DNA from: SZUA-365 sp034002405
Lineage (GTDB): Bacteria; Bacteroidota; Ignavibacteria; SZUA-365
Direction: 5' to 3'
Length of the DNA: 64,000 nucleotides
Assembly (NCBI GenBank): GCA_034002405.1
Contig: JAVFAS010000003.1
Coordinates: 62,001-126,000 of the forward strand
Below, in pieces: positions 17,920 to 26,290 of the stretch. The notes beneath the pieces are model-generated. The model had not been told where the DNA came from and made no database searches. It saw only the letters and a list, made by a program, of their open reading frames with translations. Position numbers and translations under genes: made by a program. Numbering within the stretch: position 1 is the stretch's first letter; every line of letters begins with the position of its first letter.

Positions 17920-18954
17920 TCATTGCATGTAAATCGGCGAGGGTATGAGACTGACGGCGAACATCGCATAGGAAAACCACCCGAGCATGCGACGGCGAGA
18001 ACCAAGTCCCGCAAAATCATGCACTTCGGGATGCTTCACTTTGATGACCACGAAGATCAGCAAGGCCCAGAACAGCCAGCCCGGCCAGAAAATGGCTCCG
18101 AAGGACGGGATCATTTCCATCACGATCACGGCCTGCTCGTATGCGCCGGCGAGATCCATCAACGCCGGGAGTATACCGATACCTCCGAACAGGAGAAGGA
18201 GCCCCACGGTGATCTTTCCCACCAGATGTTGACGGTCGCCAAACATCGCGTAGGTGACATGGCCACCATCGAGTTGCCCTGCCGGCAACATGTTCAGCGC
18301 CGTCACCAGCAGGCCGAACCATCCGGTCACCAACAGCGGATAGTGATACATTTCCGACATCGGCGGGACATACGCACCCGCGGGGCTGAACAACCACTCG
18401 AAGGCGGTGTACAGCAGTGAGGATCCGAACGTCAGCACGAAGCCGGGTTCGGCGGTTGCGGACATTCCGGTCGAAAAATCGTAATCAGGATGGATCGCGA
18501 GAAGGAATTCCGGTCCGGGCAGGCTCATGAAGCCGATGGCCAACACAATCACCGATGCGACAAAACCGGCGATCGGCCCGGCAATGCCAATATCAAACAG
18601 CGCTGCCCGGTGCGGAATCACCTGTTTCGTGCGGATGACCGCGCCGAGCGTGCCGAAATTGATGAACATCGGCAGGGGCGGAATCGGGATGTAATACGGC
18701 AGCGTCGTGCGCACGCCATGATGCCGCGCCGCGAAGTAATGGCCGAATTCATGGCAGCTCAGGATGAAGAGAATGGAGATGCTGTACGGAAGTCCGAGGT
18801 GGAAATCCTCGAGATCAGTGACCCCCTGCCAGAGCATGCCGGCGATGGTGGTCGTCAGAAAGGTCAGGAGAAATAACGCGGCGTGCTTGAGCACCTGCGC
18901 CGGTGCCAGTTCCGGTTCGTGCGCGGATTCCGTTTTCGTGAGGAATGGTTCCAT
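17920..18954 (-). CDS. Site-2 protease family intramembrane metallopeptidase (M50)
   Basis: A 344-residue protein with about eight membrane segments. The zinc motif HEFGH is at residues 68-72 in the second hydrophobic segment, and the distal metal ligand lies in LNMLPAGQLDGGHV near residue 223. GIAGPIAGF is also typical of the family. Such enzymes cut membrane proteins within the bilayer, often anti-sigma factors. There is no PDZ domain, so it belongs to the short form seen in plants, cyanobacteria and Bacteroidota. It is the last gene of the psd-pssA-pur-tatA run, 43 bp after the phosphatase. Confidence 0.88.
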   Translation of the reverse strand: MEPFLTKTESAHEPELAPAQVLKHAALFLLTFLTTTIAGMLWQGVTDLEDFHLGLPYSISILFILSCHEFGHYFAARHHGVRTTLPYYIPIPPLPMFINFGTLGAVIRTKQVIPHRAALFDIGIAGPIAGFVASVIVLAIGFMSLPGPEFLLAIHPDYDFSTGMSATAEPGFVLTFGSSLLYTAFEWLFSPAGAYVPPMSEMYHYPLLVTGWFGLLVTALNMLPAGQLDGGHVTYAMFGDRQHLVGKITVGLLLLFGGIGILPALMDLAGAYEQAVIVMEMIPSFGAIFWPGWLFWALLIFVVIKVKHPEVHDFAGLGSRRRMLGWFSYAMFAVSLIPSPIYMQ

Positions 18955-18997
18955 GGATCGTGTCGGTTGCTATCGCGGTGGATGGTCGCGGCGTGCG

Positions 18998-19792
18998 TCA
19001 GCCCGTGGCCCACAGCTGCTGCCGCAGTACCCGGGCATGTTTGCGGGGACGCAGGCGGTGCTGTTCGATCATCATGAACAGGACGTCCTGCACCGTCGTG
19101 AAGGAATAAAACCGCCGGAAGGAAATATTCTGTTCCTGGCACCAGCGCTCGAGCGCGCCGCGGGCGAATACGACATCGGCGAGCGTGGCCGCCTCGAAAT
19201 CCGAGCGGCCATCTCCCACATACACGACGATGTCCTCGTCCTGCGTCTCCAGCAGCAGATGGGTGCGCTTGCAGTTCGCCAGTTCCGGACAACTCGCATC
19301 CTGATACGGAAACTCCGGGATGGGTGCGGTGTCACCAAGGACCAGGTGATTGGCCCGGTGTGGAACGGACACACCCGCACGCCGCAGCAGCGGGTCGATG
19401 TAGGCATCGAATCCGTCACTGACGATCAGCAGCGGGAAACCACGCCCTTCGCACCAGTGAACGAAAGGTGCGAACGAGGGATCGATTTCAAACGGGGTGA
19501 GAAATTGCTCGAGCATCTCTGGGGTCAAGCGGTCGATACCGGAAAACAAACCCCGGTAACATTCCACCGCGGTCAGTTCCCCCGCCCGCCACTGGTCCAA
19601 CAACTGCCGGTATCGCTCCGCGCCGCAGAACCGGCGAAGCAGCCGATCGCCGACATCCTCGGTGAGGAGGGTGCCGTCGAAGTCCGTGAAGATGCGCACA
19701 GTGGGCGCGGGTCGCCTGCGCGGGCCGTCAATGATCGAGGCACGAAATTCCTTTCGTGCCTCGGGATGCTCGTGAATGGACACTTGCGACAA
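18998..19792 (-). CDS. HAD-IB family phosphatase, MtnX-like
   Basis: A 264-residue HAD phosphatase with the nucleophile motif IFTDFDGTL near residue 34 (first Asp nucleophile, second Asp acid/base), LLIVSDGFDAY near residue 120 (motif II Ser) and VVYVGDGRSDFEAA near residue 189 (motif IV, metal-binding Asp). This is the phosphoserine phosphatase/MtnX group. MtnX acts in methionine salvage, but no other salvage genes are in view, so the substrate is unproven. It lies 3 bp after tatA in the same transcription unit. Confidence 0.82.
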   Translation of the reverse strand: MSQVSIHEHPEARKEFRASIIDGPRRRPAPTVRIFTDFDGTLLTEDVGDRLLRRFCGAERYRQLLDQWRAGELTAVECYRGLFSGIDRLTPEMLEQFLTPFEIDPSFAPFVHWCEGRGFPLLIVSDGFDAYIDPLLRRAGVSVPHRANHLVLGDTAPIPEFPYQDASCPELANCKRTHLLLETQDEDIVVYVGDGRSDFEAATLADVVFARGALERWCQEQNISFRRFYSFTTVQDVLFMMIEQHRLRPRKHARVLRQQLWATG

Positions 19793-19795
19793 GGG

Positions 19796-19984
19796 TTACT
19801 TCTTGTCCTCGATTTTCTTGTCCTCGAGACTGATGTCTTCCTGGATGTCCTTCGCGGCCTTGCGGAATTCCTTGATCCCCTTGCCAAGCCCCTGCGCGAG
19901 TTCGGGAATTTTCTTCGCGCCGAAGAAAATCAGGATGAGAAGAATGATGATGAGAATTTCCCATCCGCCAATATTTCCGAACAT
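19796..19984 (-). CDS. tatA: Sec-independent twin-arginine translocase subunit TatA/TatE
   Basis: A 62-residue protein with the complete TatA plan: short N-terminus MFGNIGG, one transmembrane helix ILIIILLILIFFG ending at the conserved Phe-Gly hinge, an amphipathic helix KKIPELAQGLGKGIKEFRKA and a charged tail. TatA oligomers form the pore for folded Tat substrates. TatC is not in this window. A candidate substrate is the twin-arginine cupin at 29882-30445. It sits between purQ (9 bp) and the phosphatase (3 bp). Confidence 0.93.
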   Translation of the reverse strand: MFGNIGGWEILIIILLILIFFGAKKIPELAQGLGKGIKEFRKAAKDIQEDISLEDKKIEDKK

Positions 19985-19993
19985 ACCGTCCTC

Positions 19994-20713
19994 CTATGAA
20001 AGAGCGGGCACGACGCCCGAAATTGCGTGAACGAGGGATGCGAAGACGCCGCGGCCGTCGGCGCTGCCGAGCAGCGATTCGACCACGCGCTCGGGATGTG
20101 GCATCATGCCGAGGACATTCCCCTGCGCGTTGACGATACCGGCGATATTGTGCAGCGATCCGTTGGGATTCGCGGCTTCGCTGATGGTGCCATCGGCCTC
20201 GGCATAGCGAAACACCACCTGGCCGTTGTCCTCGATGCGTGCCAGGGTATCCTGATCAGTATAGAAATTTCCCTCTCCGTGGGCAACGGGAATCGCGATG
20301 ACCTGTCCGGGGGCGTACTGATTGCTGAACGCGGTGCCCGTGTTCTCGACGCGCAGATGCACCTGTTTGCAGACGAAATCGAGCGCGCGGTTGCGCAGCA
20401 ATGCGCCGGGGAGCAATCCCGACTCGGTAAGAATCTGGAACCCGTTGCAAATGCCGATCACGTGTCCCCCGCGTCCGGCGTGCCGGATCACTTCCTTCAT
20501 GATCGGCGAGAAACGGGAGATCGCCCCGCAGCGCAGATAATCTCCATAGGAAAATCCACCCGGAAGGATCACCACATCGACGCCGGCGAGGTCGCTGTCC
20601 TTGTGCCAGAGAAAGGTCGCATCGGCGCCGAGTACATGCTTGACGGCATGATAGGCATCATGATCGCAGTTGGAACCGGGAAATACCACCACTCCAAATT
20701 TCACCGTCGCCAT
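19994..20713 (-). CDS. purQ: Phosphoribosylformylglycinamidine synthase subunit PurQ
   Basis: A 239-residue class I glutamine amidotransferase. VVVFPGSNCDHD is at the N-terminus, GGFSYGDYLRCGAI near residue 54, the nucleophile elbow GICNGFQIL near residue 87 with the catalytic Cys, and HPERV near residue 212 with the catalytic His/Glu. It makes ammonia from glutamine for the fourth step of purine synthesis, delivering it to PurL with PurS as bridge. PurL is not in the window. Confidence 0.96.
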   Translation of the reverse strand: MATVKFGVVVFPGSNCDHDAYHAVKHVLGADATFLWHKDSDLAGVDVVILPGGFSYGDYLRCGAISRFSPIMKEVIRHAGRGGHVIGICNGFQILTESGLLPGALLRNRALDFVCKQVHLRVENTGTAFSNQYAPGQVIAIPVAHGEGNFYTDQDTLARIEDNGQVVFRYAEADGTISEAANPNGSLHNIAGIVNAQGNVLGMMPHPERVVESLLGSADGRGVFASLVHAISGVVPALS

Positions 20714-20720
20714 GATAACC

Positions 20721-20969
20721 TCACGCCTCGTGGAGTTCGAAGGTGTAATCTTCCATGACCGTATTGGCCAGCAGCTTCCGGCACGCCTCGTCGACGGCGG
20801 CCTCGGCGGCGGCGCGATCGTTGCCCGCGACCTGGAGTTCGATCAGCTTGCCCACACGGACGTCCGAGAGGGTGTCGAATTCGAGGGACTGCAATGCGTG
20901 CGCGATGGCCTTGCCCTCGGGATCGAGAATCGACGGTCGCAATTTCACGGTGATGATCGCCTTGAACAT
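20721..20969 (-). CDS. purS: Phosphoribosylformylglycinamidine synthase subunit PurS
   Basis: An 82-residue protein with the PurS pattern: KAIITVKLRPSILDPEGKAI, LQSLEF and VRVGKLIEL. It bridges PurQ and PurL in the small-subunit form of FGAM synthase found in Gram-positives, archaea and many other bacteria. It is 7 bp before purQ and 9 bp after pssA. Confidence 0.95.
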   Translation of the reverse strand: MFKAIITVKLRPSILDPEGKAIAHALQSLEFDTLSDVRVGKLIELQVAGNDRAAAEAAVDEACRKLLANTVMEDYTFELHEA

Positions 20970-20978
20970 GGGATTCCT

Positions 20979-21812
20979 CTAAATGGTCGAATCGATGGAT
21001 GCGTTGGAATTCGTGTCGCGAAGCGGAGCGTCGCTGTCCTCAGCCTCGTCCTCGCCCTTGTCGCGCGCACGCGTGCGTCCCTGCCGCGAGATCCGCGGCG
21101 CGGCATGCCGCACCCGGCGTCCCATGGAAAACAGCGGACCGCTGACGATCAGCACGAGCAGCACGGGAAAGGCCAAGGTGCCGGCCGAAATAATGGCGAT
21201 GAGCGCCGCCGCGGTGAACAGCAACATTTTCACGGGCTGCTCGCGGAAGGCACGGACGGAAATTTTCGGGACAACCGGATACGGAATGGTGGATATCATC
21301 AATGCGCCGCAGCCGGCGGCCGTCGCCATCAGCCCATACTGCAACGATTCTTGCGCCTGAATGGCATCGACGCCGAAAAACAGGATGTAGGACACGATGG
21401 TCAGCGCCGAAAGTGGAATCGGCATGCCGGTGAAATGATCCTTGGAGAATCCCACCAGTTGCACGTTGAAGCGCGCAAGCCGCAAGGCGCCCATGATCAA
21501 TGGTGCGGCGGAAACGAGGATGCCCACCGTGCCATGAGCACTCAACGCAAGTGCGTAGAGCAGAAAGGATGGAGCGACGCCGAAGCCGACCACATCGGCA
21601 AGCGAATCGAGTTCGACCCCGAATTCACTGGCCGAGTTTGTCAGTCGCGCCATCAATCCGTCCAGCGAATCACAGACCGCCGAGAGGACGATATACCACA
21701 AGGCCGGCTCGAACTGCTCCTGCGAAGCGGCCATGATGCTCAACAGCCCGAAGTAGATGTTCAGGACGGTGAACAGGTTGGGAACAATCGACCGGCTGAG
21801 ACGGATTCGCAC
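20979..21812 (-). CDS. pssA: CDP-diacylglycerol--serine O-phosphatidyltransferase
   Basis: A 277-residue integral membrane enzyme. The CDP-alcohol phosphotransferase signature D-G-x2-A-R-x8-G-x3-D-x3-D is intact as DGLMARLTNSASEFGVELDS, about residue 50. Around six membrane helices follow, then a charged tail rich in Arg. It makes phosphatidylserine from CDP-diacylglycerol and serine. It lies 30 bp after psd, so the two-step route to phosphatidylethanolamine is co-transcribed. Confidence 0.94.
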   Translation of the reverse strand: MRIRLSRSIVPNLFTVLNIYFGLLSIMAASQEQFEPALWYIVLSAVCDSLDGLMARLTNSASEFGVELDSLADVVGFGVAPSFLLYALALSAHGTVGILVSAAPLIMGALRLARFNVQLVGFSKDHFTGMPIPLSALTIVSYILFFGVDAIQAQESLQYGLMATAAGCGALMISTIPYPVVPKISVRAFREQPVKMLLFTAAALIAIISAGTLAFPVLLVLIVSGPLFSMGRRVRHAAPRISRQGRTRARDKGEDEAEDSDAPLRDTNSNASIDSTI

Positions 21813-21842
21813 GGGTCTACCGCTTCGTTGGACGGATCTGAA

Positions 21843-22508
21843 TCATTGTTGCGAGATCTCCTTTTTCACCACGGCGAGCACGGTTTCACCCGCCACCACA
21901 TGCTGATCCATCTTCACCAGCACTTCCGCATCCAGCGGCATGAGGACATCAACCCTCGAACCGAATTTGATCATGCCGAAGCGTTCCCCCACGGTCGCGC
22001 TGTCGCCCACCGAGACTGGTGCGACGATGCGCCGCGCGACGAAGCCCGCGATCTGCTTGAAGAGCACTTTCCATTCGCCGGTATTGACACCGATATGCGT
22101 GCGTTCATTGAGCTCGGACGACTTGTCCTCGAACGCCGCGATGAATTTCCCCTCGATATGCCGGAAAAATTCCACGCGTCCGCTCACCGGCCAGCGGTTC
22201 ACATGCACATTCAATGGCGACATGAATATGCAGACCTGCATGGCTTTCCCACCGAGATAATCGGGTTCCTCGATCTCACCGATGGCCACGACCTTCCCAT
22301 CCGCGGGCGAAATAACGCCCCCGTCCACGACCGGCGTCGTGCGGTCGGGATCGCGGAAAAAATTCATCGTGAAAATGAATGCAATCGCCCCTACCCCGAT
22401 CAGCAGGATGCGGACCGGCACATTCGATGTAAACACACCGATCAGAATCACCGCGACCGCGATGATCAGGATGGGAATCGCAACGTCAAGGCCGTATTTC
22501 GTCAGCAT
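21843..22508 (-). CDS. psd: Phosphatidylserine decarboxylase proenzyme, short form
   Basis: A 221-residue proenzyme. Two N-terminal membrane segments precede FFRDPDR and VISPADGKVV near residue 65, MSPLNVHVNRWP near residue 97, and the self-cleavage site KFGSRVDV, where Ser184 should become the pyruvoyl group. Cleavage there leaves a small alpha chain of about 38 residues. The ATG at 22508 is chosen over an upstream in-frame GTG, which lies inside the octamer repeat at 22591-22654. First gene of the seven-gene envelope/purine operon. Confidence 0.93.
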   Translation of the reverse strand: MLTKYGLDVAIPILIIAVAVILIGVFTSNVPVRILLIGVGAIAFIFTMNFFRDPDRTTPVVDGGVISPADGKVVAIGEIEEPDYLGGKAMQVCIFMSPLNVHVNRWPVSGRVEFFRHIEGKFIAAFEDKSSELNERTHIGVNTGEWKVLFKQIAGFVARRIVAPVSVGDSATVGERFGMIKFGSRVDVLMPLDAEVLVKMDQHVVAGETVLAVVKKEISQQ

Positions 22509-22590
22509 GGGCGTATGATTGGTGAAATCCGCATACAACTCTGTCGCATCATGTAAGATATTGAATTCGTATCTCGATTCATAGCACCCC

Positions 22591-22654
22591 TTCACCCCTT
22601 CACCCCTTCACCCCTTCACCCCTTCACCCCTTCACCCCTTCACCCTTTCACCCT
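22591..22654. repeat. Octamer tandem repeat TTCACCCC, eight units
   Basis: Six perfect copies of TTCACCCC (22591-22638) and two copies of TTCACCCT (22639-22654), with partial units on both sides. It lies between the divergent psd and methyltransferase genes, about 85-150 bp from each start, so it is inside the shared regulatory region. It is the same octamer as at 12064-12103, in the opposite orientation. Confidence 0.96.
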
Positions 22655-22741
22655 TTCACATTTCCCAAGTTGTTTTTCCCCCCATTCCGCCCTAATTTTG
22701 AAGTTTGCCAGCGTAACGCCCCCCAGAGACAAGGACCCCCA

Positions 22742-23311
22742 TTGACCCTGAGCCAATTCCTCTTCCGCAACCGCAGCTACACTCCCCTGCCATTTCTCGT
22801 CGTGATGTTGGTGTTCGCGCAACCAACACTGACGAGTCTTCTCGTCGGGTTCGTGATCGCGGCGCTGGGTGAGTTTCTCCGCGCCGCGGGCGTCTTTTTT
22901 GTCGGCAGCGAGACGCGGGTGACCGGGTCGGTCGGCGCAAGCCGGCTGGTGACCTCCGGACCCTTCGCCTACACGCGCAATCCGCTCTATGTCGGAAATA
23001 TTCTCATCTACACCGGGATCGGTGTCATGTCTCTGGCTCTGTTTCCCTGGCTGCAGCTCGTCGCGCTCGGCTGGTTTTTGTTCCAGTACACGCTGATCGT
23101 TCGTGAGGAAGAGCGATTCCTGAGGGAGAAGTTCGGCCAGGAGTATGCGGACTACTGCGCGCGCGTGCCGCGTTTCCTGTTTCGCCTCACGCCCTATGCG
23201 TCCTGGCATCCGGTCACATTGGACTGGAAGGCCGGCTGGCACTCCGAGGCCCGCACGTTGCAGGCTTTCGGCATCGTCACGCTCATCCTTGTGATCATCT
23301 GGCTCGCATGA
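22742..23311 (+). CDS. Isoprenylcysteine carboxyl methyltransferase-family integral membrane methyltransferase
   Basis: A 189-residue membrane protein. I chose the TTG at 22742: AAGGA lies seven bases upstream, and the upstream reading has no conserved features. It shows the family core TSGPFAYTRNPLYVGNIL near residue 80 (cofactor site) and EEERFLREKFGQEYADYCARVPRFL near residue 135, with about five hydrophobic segments. The family includes ICMT, phospholipid N-methyltransferases and many unassigned members. Its position opposite psd/pssA makes methylation of phosphatidylethanolamine a reasonable guess, not a demonstrated role. lpxB follows 70 bp later. Confidence 0.8.
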   Translation: MTLSQFLFRNRSYTPLPFLVVMLVFAQPTLTSLLVGFVIAALGEFLRAAGVFFVGSETRVTGSVGASRLVTSGPFAYTRNPLYVGNILIYTGIGVMSLALFPWLQLVALGWFLFQYTLIVREEERFLREKFGQEYADYCARVPRFLFRLTPYASWHPVTLDWKAGWHSEARTLQAFGIVTLILVIIWLA

Positions 23312-23317
23312 ATCCCG

Positions 23318-23343
23318 CCCCGCCGCTTCCCGTCGCGGCGGGG
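23318..23343 (+). terminator. GC-rich stem-loop between methyltransferase and lpxB
   Basis: CCCCGCCGC (23318-23326) pairs perfectly with 23335-23343 around an 8-nt loop. No T-run follows, so it is more likely a partial attenuator or mRNA-processing hairpin than a full intrinsic terminator. Confidence 0.4.
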
Positions 23344-23381
23344 ACGATACCGCAACCGTTTTTCAGACACGCATACCATCG

Positions 23382-24518
23382 ATGGCAGGCAAACCGCCGC
23401 TGATCATGATCATCGCGGGAGAGGCCTCCGGCGATCTTTACGGCGCCCGGCTGATGCGGGCGTTCCGGACCCTCCAGCCCGATGCCCGGTTCTTCGGCAT
23501 CGGGGGCGACCTCATGCGCGCCGAGGGCGCGGCGTTGCTCTTCGACACGCGCCAAACCGCGATCATGGGTTTCGTGGAAGTGGTCCGGCATTATCCGTTC
23601 CTCCGCGAAATGTTCGCCACCTGCGAACGCGCCTATGCCGACCGCGCACCCGATGCCGTCGTCCTTATCGACTACCCAGGGTTTAATCTCCGTTTTGCCG
23701 CGAAAGTGAAAGCGGCCGGAGGACGCGTACTGTACTACATCAGTCCGCAAGTCTGGGCCTGGGGAAAGAACCGTGCGCGGAAGATGCGCGGGTTGGTGGA
23801 CCATCTCGCCTGCGTGTTCCCGTTCGAGGAAGCCCTGTTCAACACCATCGGCGTGCCCACGACGTTTGTCGGACACCCGCTCGCGGAGATTCTCGAGCAT
23901 CACGACCGCCGGGCGTTTCTGTCCCCGCTGGGGATACCCGACGACCAGCCCGTGCTCGGTCTTTTTCCCGGATCGCGCGCGCAGGAAATCCACCGTCTCC
24001 TCCCCACGATGATCGCGGGTGCCACGCGACTGCGCGCACGCACCGGCTGCGCGGTGGCGATCGGTGCCGCCCGTGTGCCGGACGAGATCTACGCCCCCGC
24101 CCTGCGCGGTGTCGACGACATTCACCTCGTCCGTGGCGCGACGCATGCACTCATGGAGCACAGCCACGCCGCGATCGTGGCGTCAGGCACCGCGACGGTG
24201 GAAACCGCCTGGTACACCACACCGATGGTGGTGGTCTACCGCGCTTCCTGGCTCAATTACCAGATCGGACGACGGCTGGTGAATGTGGATAATATCGGGA
24301 TGGTCAATATTCTCGCCGGTCGGCGCATCGTGCCTGAACTGCTGCAGGATGAGATGCGGCCGGATTATATCGAGGAGTTCATCCTGCCGTTTTTCACCAA
24401 CCCGCGCGTGCGTGAAACAACGATCGCGCAGCTGCGCCAGGTGCGCGACATGCTGGGGGGACCCGGCGCCTCGCAACGCACCGCGGAGATTCTGGATCGT
24501 ATTATCGGGAATTCCTGA
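23382..24518 (+). CDS. lpxB: Lipid-A-disaccharide synthase
   Basis: A 378-residue GT19 enzyme. Diagnostic stretches are AGEASGDLYGARLM near residue 12, FGIGGDLMRAEG, IDYPGFNLR near residue 92, YYISPQVWAWG near residue 115, and GHPLAE near residue 165; FPGSRAQEI marks the nucleotide-sugar half. It condenses UDP-diacylglucosamine with lipid X to make the lipid A disaccharide at the inner-membrane face. Its presence shows a lipid A-bearing outer membrane. Usual size is 370-390 residues, so it is complete. Confidence 0.96.
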   Translation: MAGKPPLIMIIAGEASGDLYGARLMRAFRTLQPDARFFGIGGDLMRAEGAALLFDTRQTAIMGFVEVVRHYPFLREMFATCERAYADRAPDAVVLIDYPGFNLRFAAKVKAAGGRVLYYISPQVWAWGKNRARKMRGLVDHLACVFPFEEALFNTIGVPTTFVGHPLAEILEHHDRRAFLSPLGIPDDQPVLGLFPGSRAQEIHRLLPTMIAGATRLRARTGCAVAIGAARVPDEIYAPALRGVDDIHLVRGATHALMEHSHAAIVASGTATVETAWYTTPMVVVYRASWLNYQIGRRLVNVDNIGMVNILAGRRIVPELLQDEMRPDYIEEFILPFFTNPRVRETTIAQLRQVRDMLGGPGASQRTAEILDRIIGNS

Positions 24519-24570
24519 TCCCGCGCGCCGCCGTCGGGGGCGGCATGCCGCGGAGCGCGGACCCGGCGGC

Positions 24571-25506
24571 TTACCCTTCGGGATTCGTGAACAGGTCCGT
24601 GGGACCGATGCGATGACCGCGAAGGTACTCCTCGGCGGTCATTTCCTTGCGTCCCGCGGGTTTGACCAGACAAACCACGAGACTCCCACGTCCGCACTGC
24701 ACGCAAAGCTCGGGTTCGAGGGTAATGAAGCTCCCGGGGGTGCCGGTCGATTCCTCCTCGCTGACGAACGTCTCGAGAATCTTCATTTCCTTCCCGTGCA
24801 GCATGCTCCATGCGGCGGGAGCGGGACTCAGTCCGCGAATATGATTGTGCACCTCGCGCGCGGACTTTTCCCACGGAATGCGGCAGGTATCGCGAAAGAT
24901 TTTCGGCGCGGAGGTCGCAAGCGTATCGTCCTGCGGCCGCGGCACGAGGTCGCCGCGCTCGATGCCCTGGACCGTGCGCAGCACCACATCGGCACCGAGC
25001 TCGGCGAGCATGTCGTGCAATTCACCGGCGTTCATGTCGTCGTCGAGCGGGACGCGCTCCTGCAGGAGTATCCCGCCCGTGTCGACCGTCGGCCGCAGAA
25101 GGAACGTCGTCACCCCGCTCTCCTCCTCGCCGCGCATGAGCGCCCAATTGATCGGAGCCGCGCCACGATATCGCGGCAGCAACGAGGCGTGGAGATTGAA
25201 GCTCCCGAGGCGGGGAATCGTGAAGACCGTCTCGGGAAGGATGCGGAAGGCGACGATCACGAACAGATCCGCCGCGCACGCGCGCAGACGATCGGCGAAC
25301 GCAGGGTCGTGCAGATCATCGGCCTCGATCACGTCATACCCCAACTCCAGGGCCGCCGTCTTCACCGGTGTGGCACTCGTCTGCTGTCCCCTTCCGCGCT
25401 TGCGGTCGGGCGCGGTGACCACGGCCGCGATCGTGTAGCCGGCTTCATGCAGCGCACGCAGCGAAGGCACGGCGAAATCGGGTGTTCCCATGAATACCAG
25501 TCGCAT
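24571..25506 (-). CDS. fmt: Methionyl-tRNA formyltransferase
   Basis: A 311-residue enzyme of normal length. LVFMGTPDFAVPSL is at the N-terminus. The catalytic Asn and His lie in FNLHASLLPRYRGAAPINWA near residue 106, and the Asp in TVDTGGILLQ near residue 142. The C-terminal tRNA-binding OB-like domain follows. It formylates the initiator Met-tRNA. def lies 72 bp upstream on the same strand and the initiator tRNA about 4 kb away. Confidence 0.96.
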   Translation of the reverse strand: MRLVFMGTPDFAVPSLRALHEAGYTIAAVVTAPDRKRGRGQQTSATPVKTAALELGYDVIEADDLHDPAFADRLRACAADLFVIVAFRILPETVFTIPRLGSFNLHASLLPRYRGAAPINWALMRGEEESGVTTFLLRPTVDTGGILLQERVPLDDDMNAGELHDMLAELGADVVLRTVQGIERGDLVPRPQDDTLATSAPKIFRDTCRIPWEKSAREVHNHIRGLSPAPAAWSMLHGKEMKILETFVSEEESTGTPGSFITLEPELCVQCGRGSLVVCLVKPAGRKEMTAEEYLRGHRIGPTDLFTNPEG

Positions 25507-25578
25507 CTCAGTACTTCCCTTTTTTACGGACTTTCATATCTTTATCTAACTTTTTCCGTCGCATGCCTCCCGCGGCAA

Positions 25579-26139
25579 TCACCCGGCAAGTTCGACGTTC
25601 TTCGCCATCACGTAATCCGCGTCACTCTCGCCGGCGCGGATTCTCTTCAGGACGGGCATCACGAGACGCTTGCGAAGGCCTTTCAGATGGTCGGTGAAAA
25701 ACACCCCGTGCAGGTGATCGTATTCATGTTGGATGACGCGTGCGAGAAAATCATCCACTTCCATCTCCCGCGGCTCGAAATTCGCGTCGCGGTAGCGGAT
25801 ATGCAGTTTCTCGGGACGGACAATGTCCTCCCGCACATCCGGCACGCTCAGGCAGCCCTCCTCGTACTCCACATCATCGCCGTAGAACTCGGAGATTTCC
25901 GGATTGATGAAGATCAGGGGTTTACTGTCCTCATACCCCTCGACGGGACGCACGTCAATCACGAACAGCGAATGTCCCAGCCCGACCTGATTCGCCGCGA
26001 GTCCAATCCCGTTCGCGCGATCCATGGTTTCGAACATGTCGATGATCAGCTGTGTCAGTTCGGGACCGGGACCGACGATTTCGCGCGTTTCCTCGCGCAG
26101 CACTTTTGCGTCATACGGATAAATCGGAAGAATCGCCAT
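25579..26139 (-). CDS. def: Peptide deformylase
   Basis: A 186-residue enzyme with all three motifs: GIGLAANQVG near residue 44, EEGCLSVP near residue 93 (metal-ligand Cys), and QHEYDHLHG near residue 138 (two metal-ligand His, catalytic Glu). It removes the formyl group from nascent proteins. It precedes fmt in a two-gene unit and is divergent from the SDR gene. Confidence 0.97.
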   Translation of the reverse strand: MAILPIYPYDAKVLREETREIVGPGPELTQLIIDMFETMDRANGIGLAANQVGLGHSLFVIDVRPVEGYEDSKPLIFINPEISEFYGDDVEYEEGCLSVPDVREDIVRPEKLHIRYRDANFEPREMEVDDFLARVIQHEYDHLHGVFFTDHLKGLRKRLVMPVLKRIRAGESDADYVMAKNVELAG

Positions 26140-26290
26140 GGTTTTTACCTCGATGAAATCGGATCATTTGTGTCCCATTCCGCGAATGCCGATGTTGCGC
26201 ACATGCATGCAACAACGATGGACGCGACGCCCGTTTGGCGCGCGTGACACCCACAAAGATAACCTTCAAACAATTGCGGACACAACGGGT

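Noticed and set aside
20670..22556. 628-codon + strand frame over purS, pssA and psd
   Set aside because: The minus-strand genes have diagnostic motifs throughout; the + frame is rich in His, Arg and Asp and has no recognisable domain.
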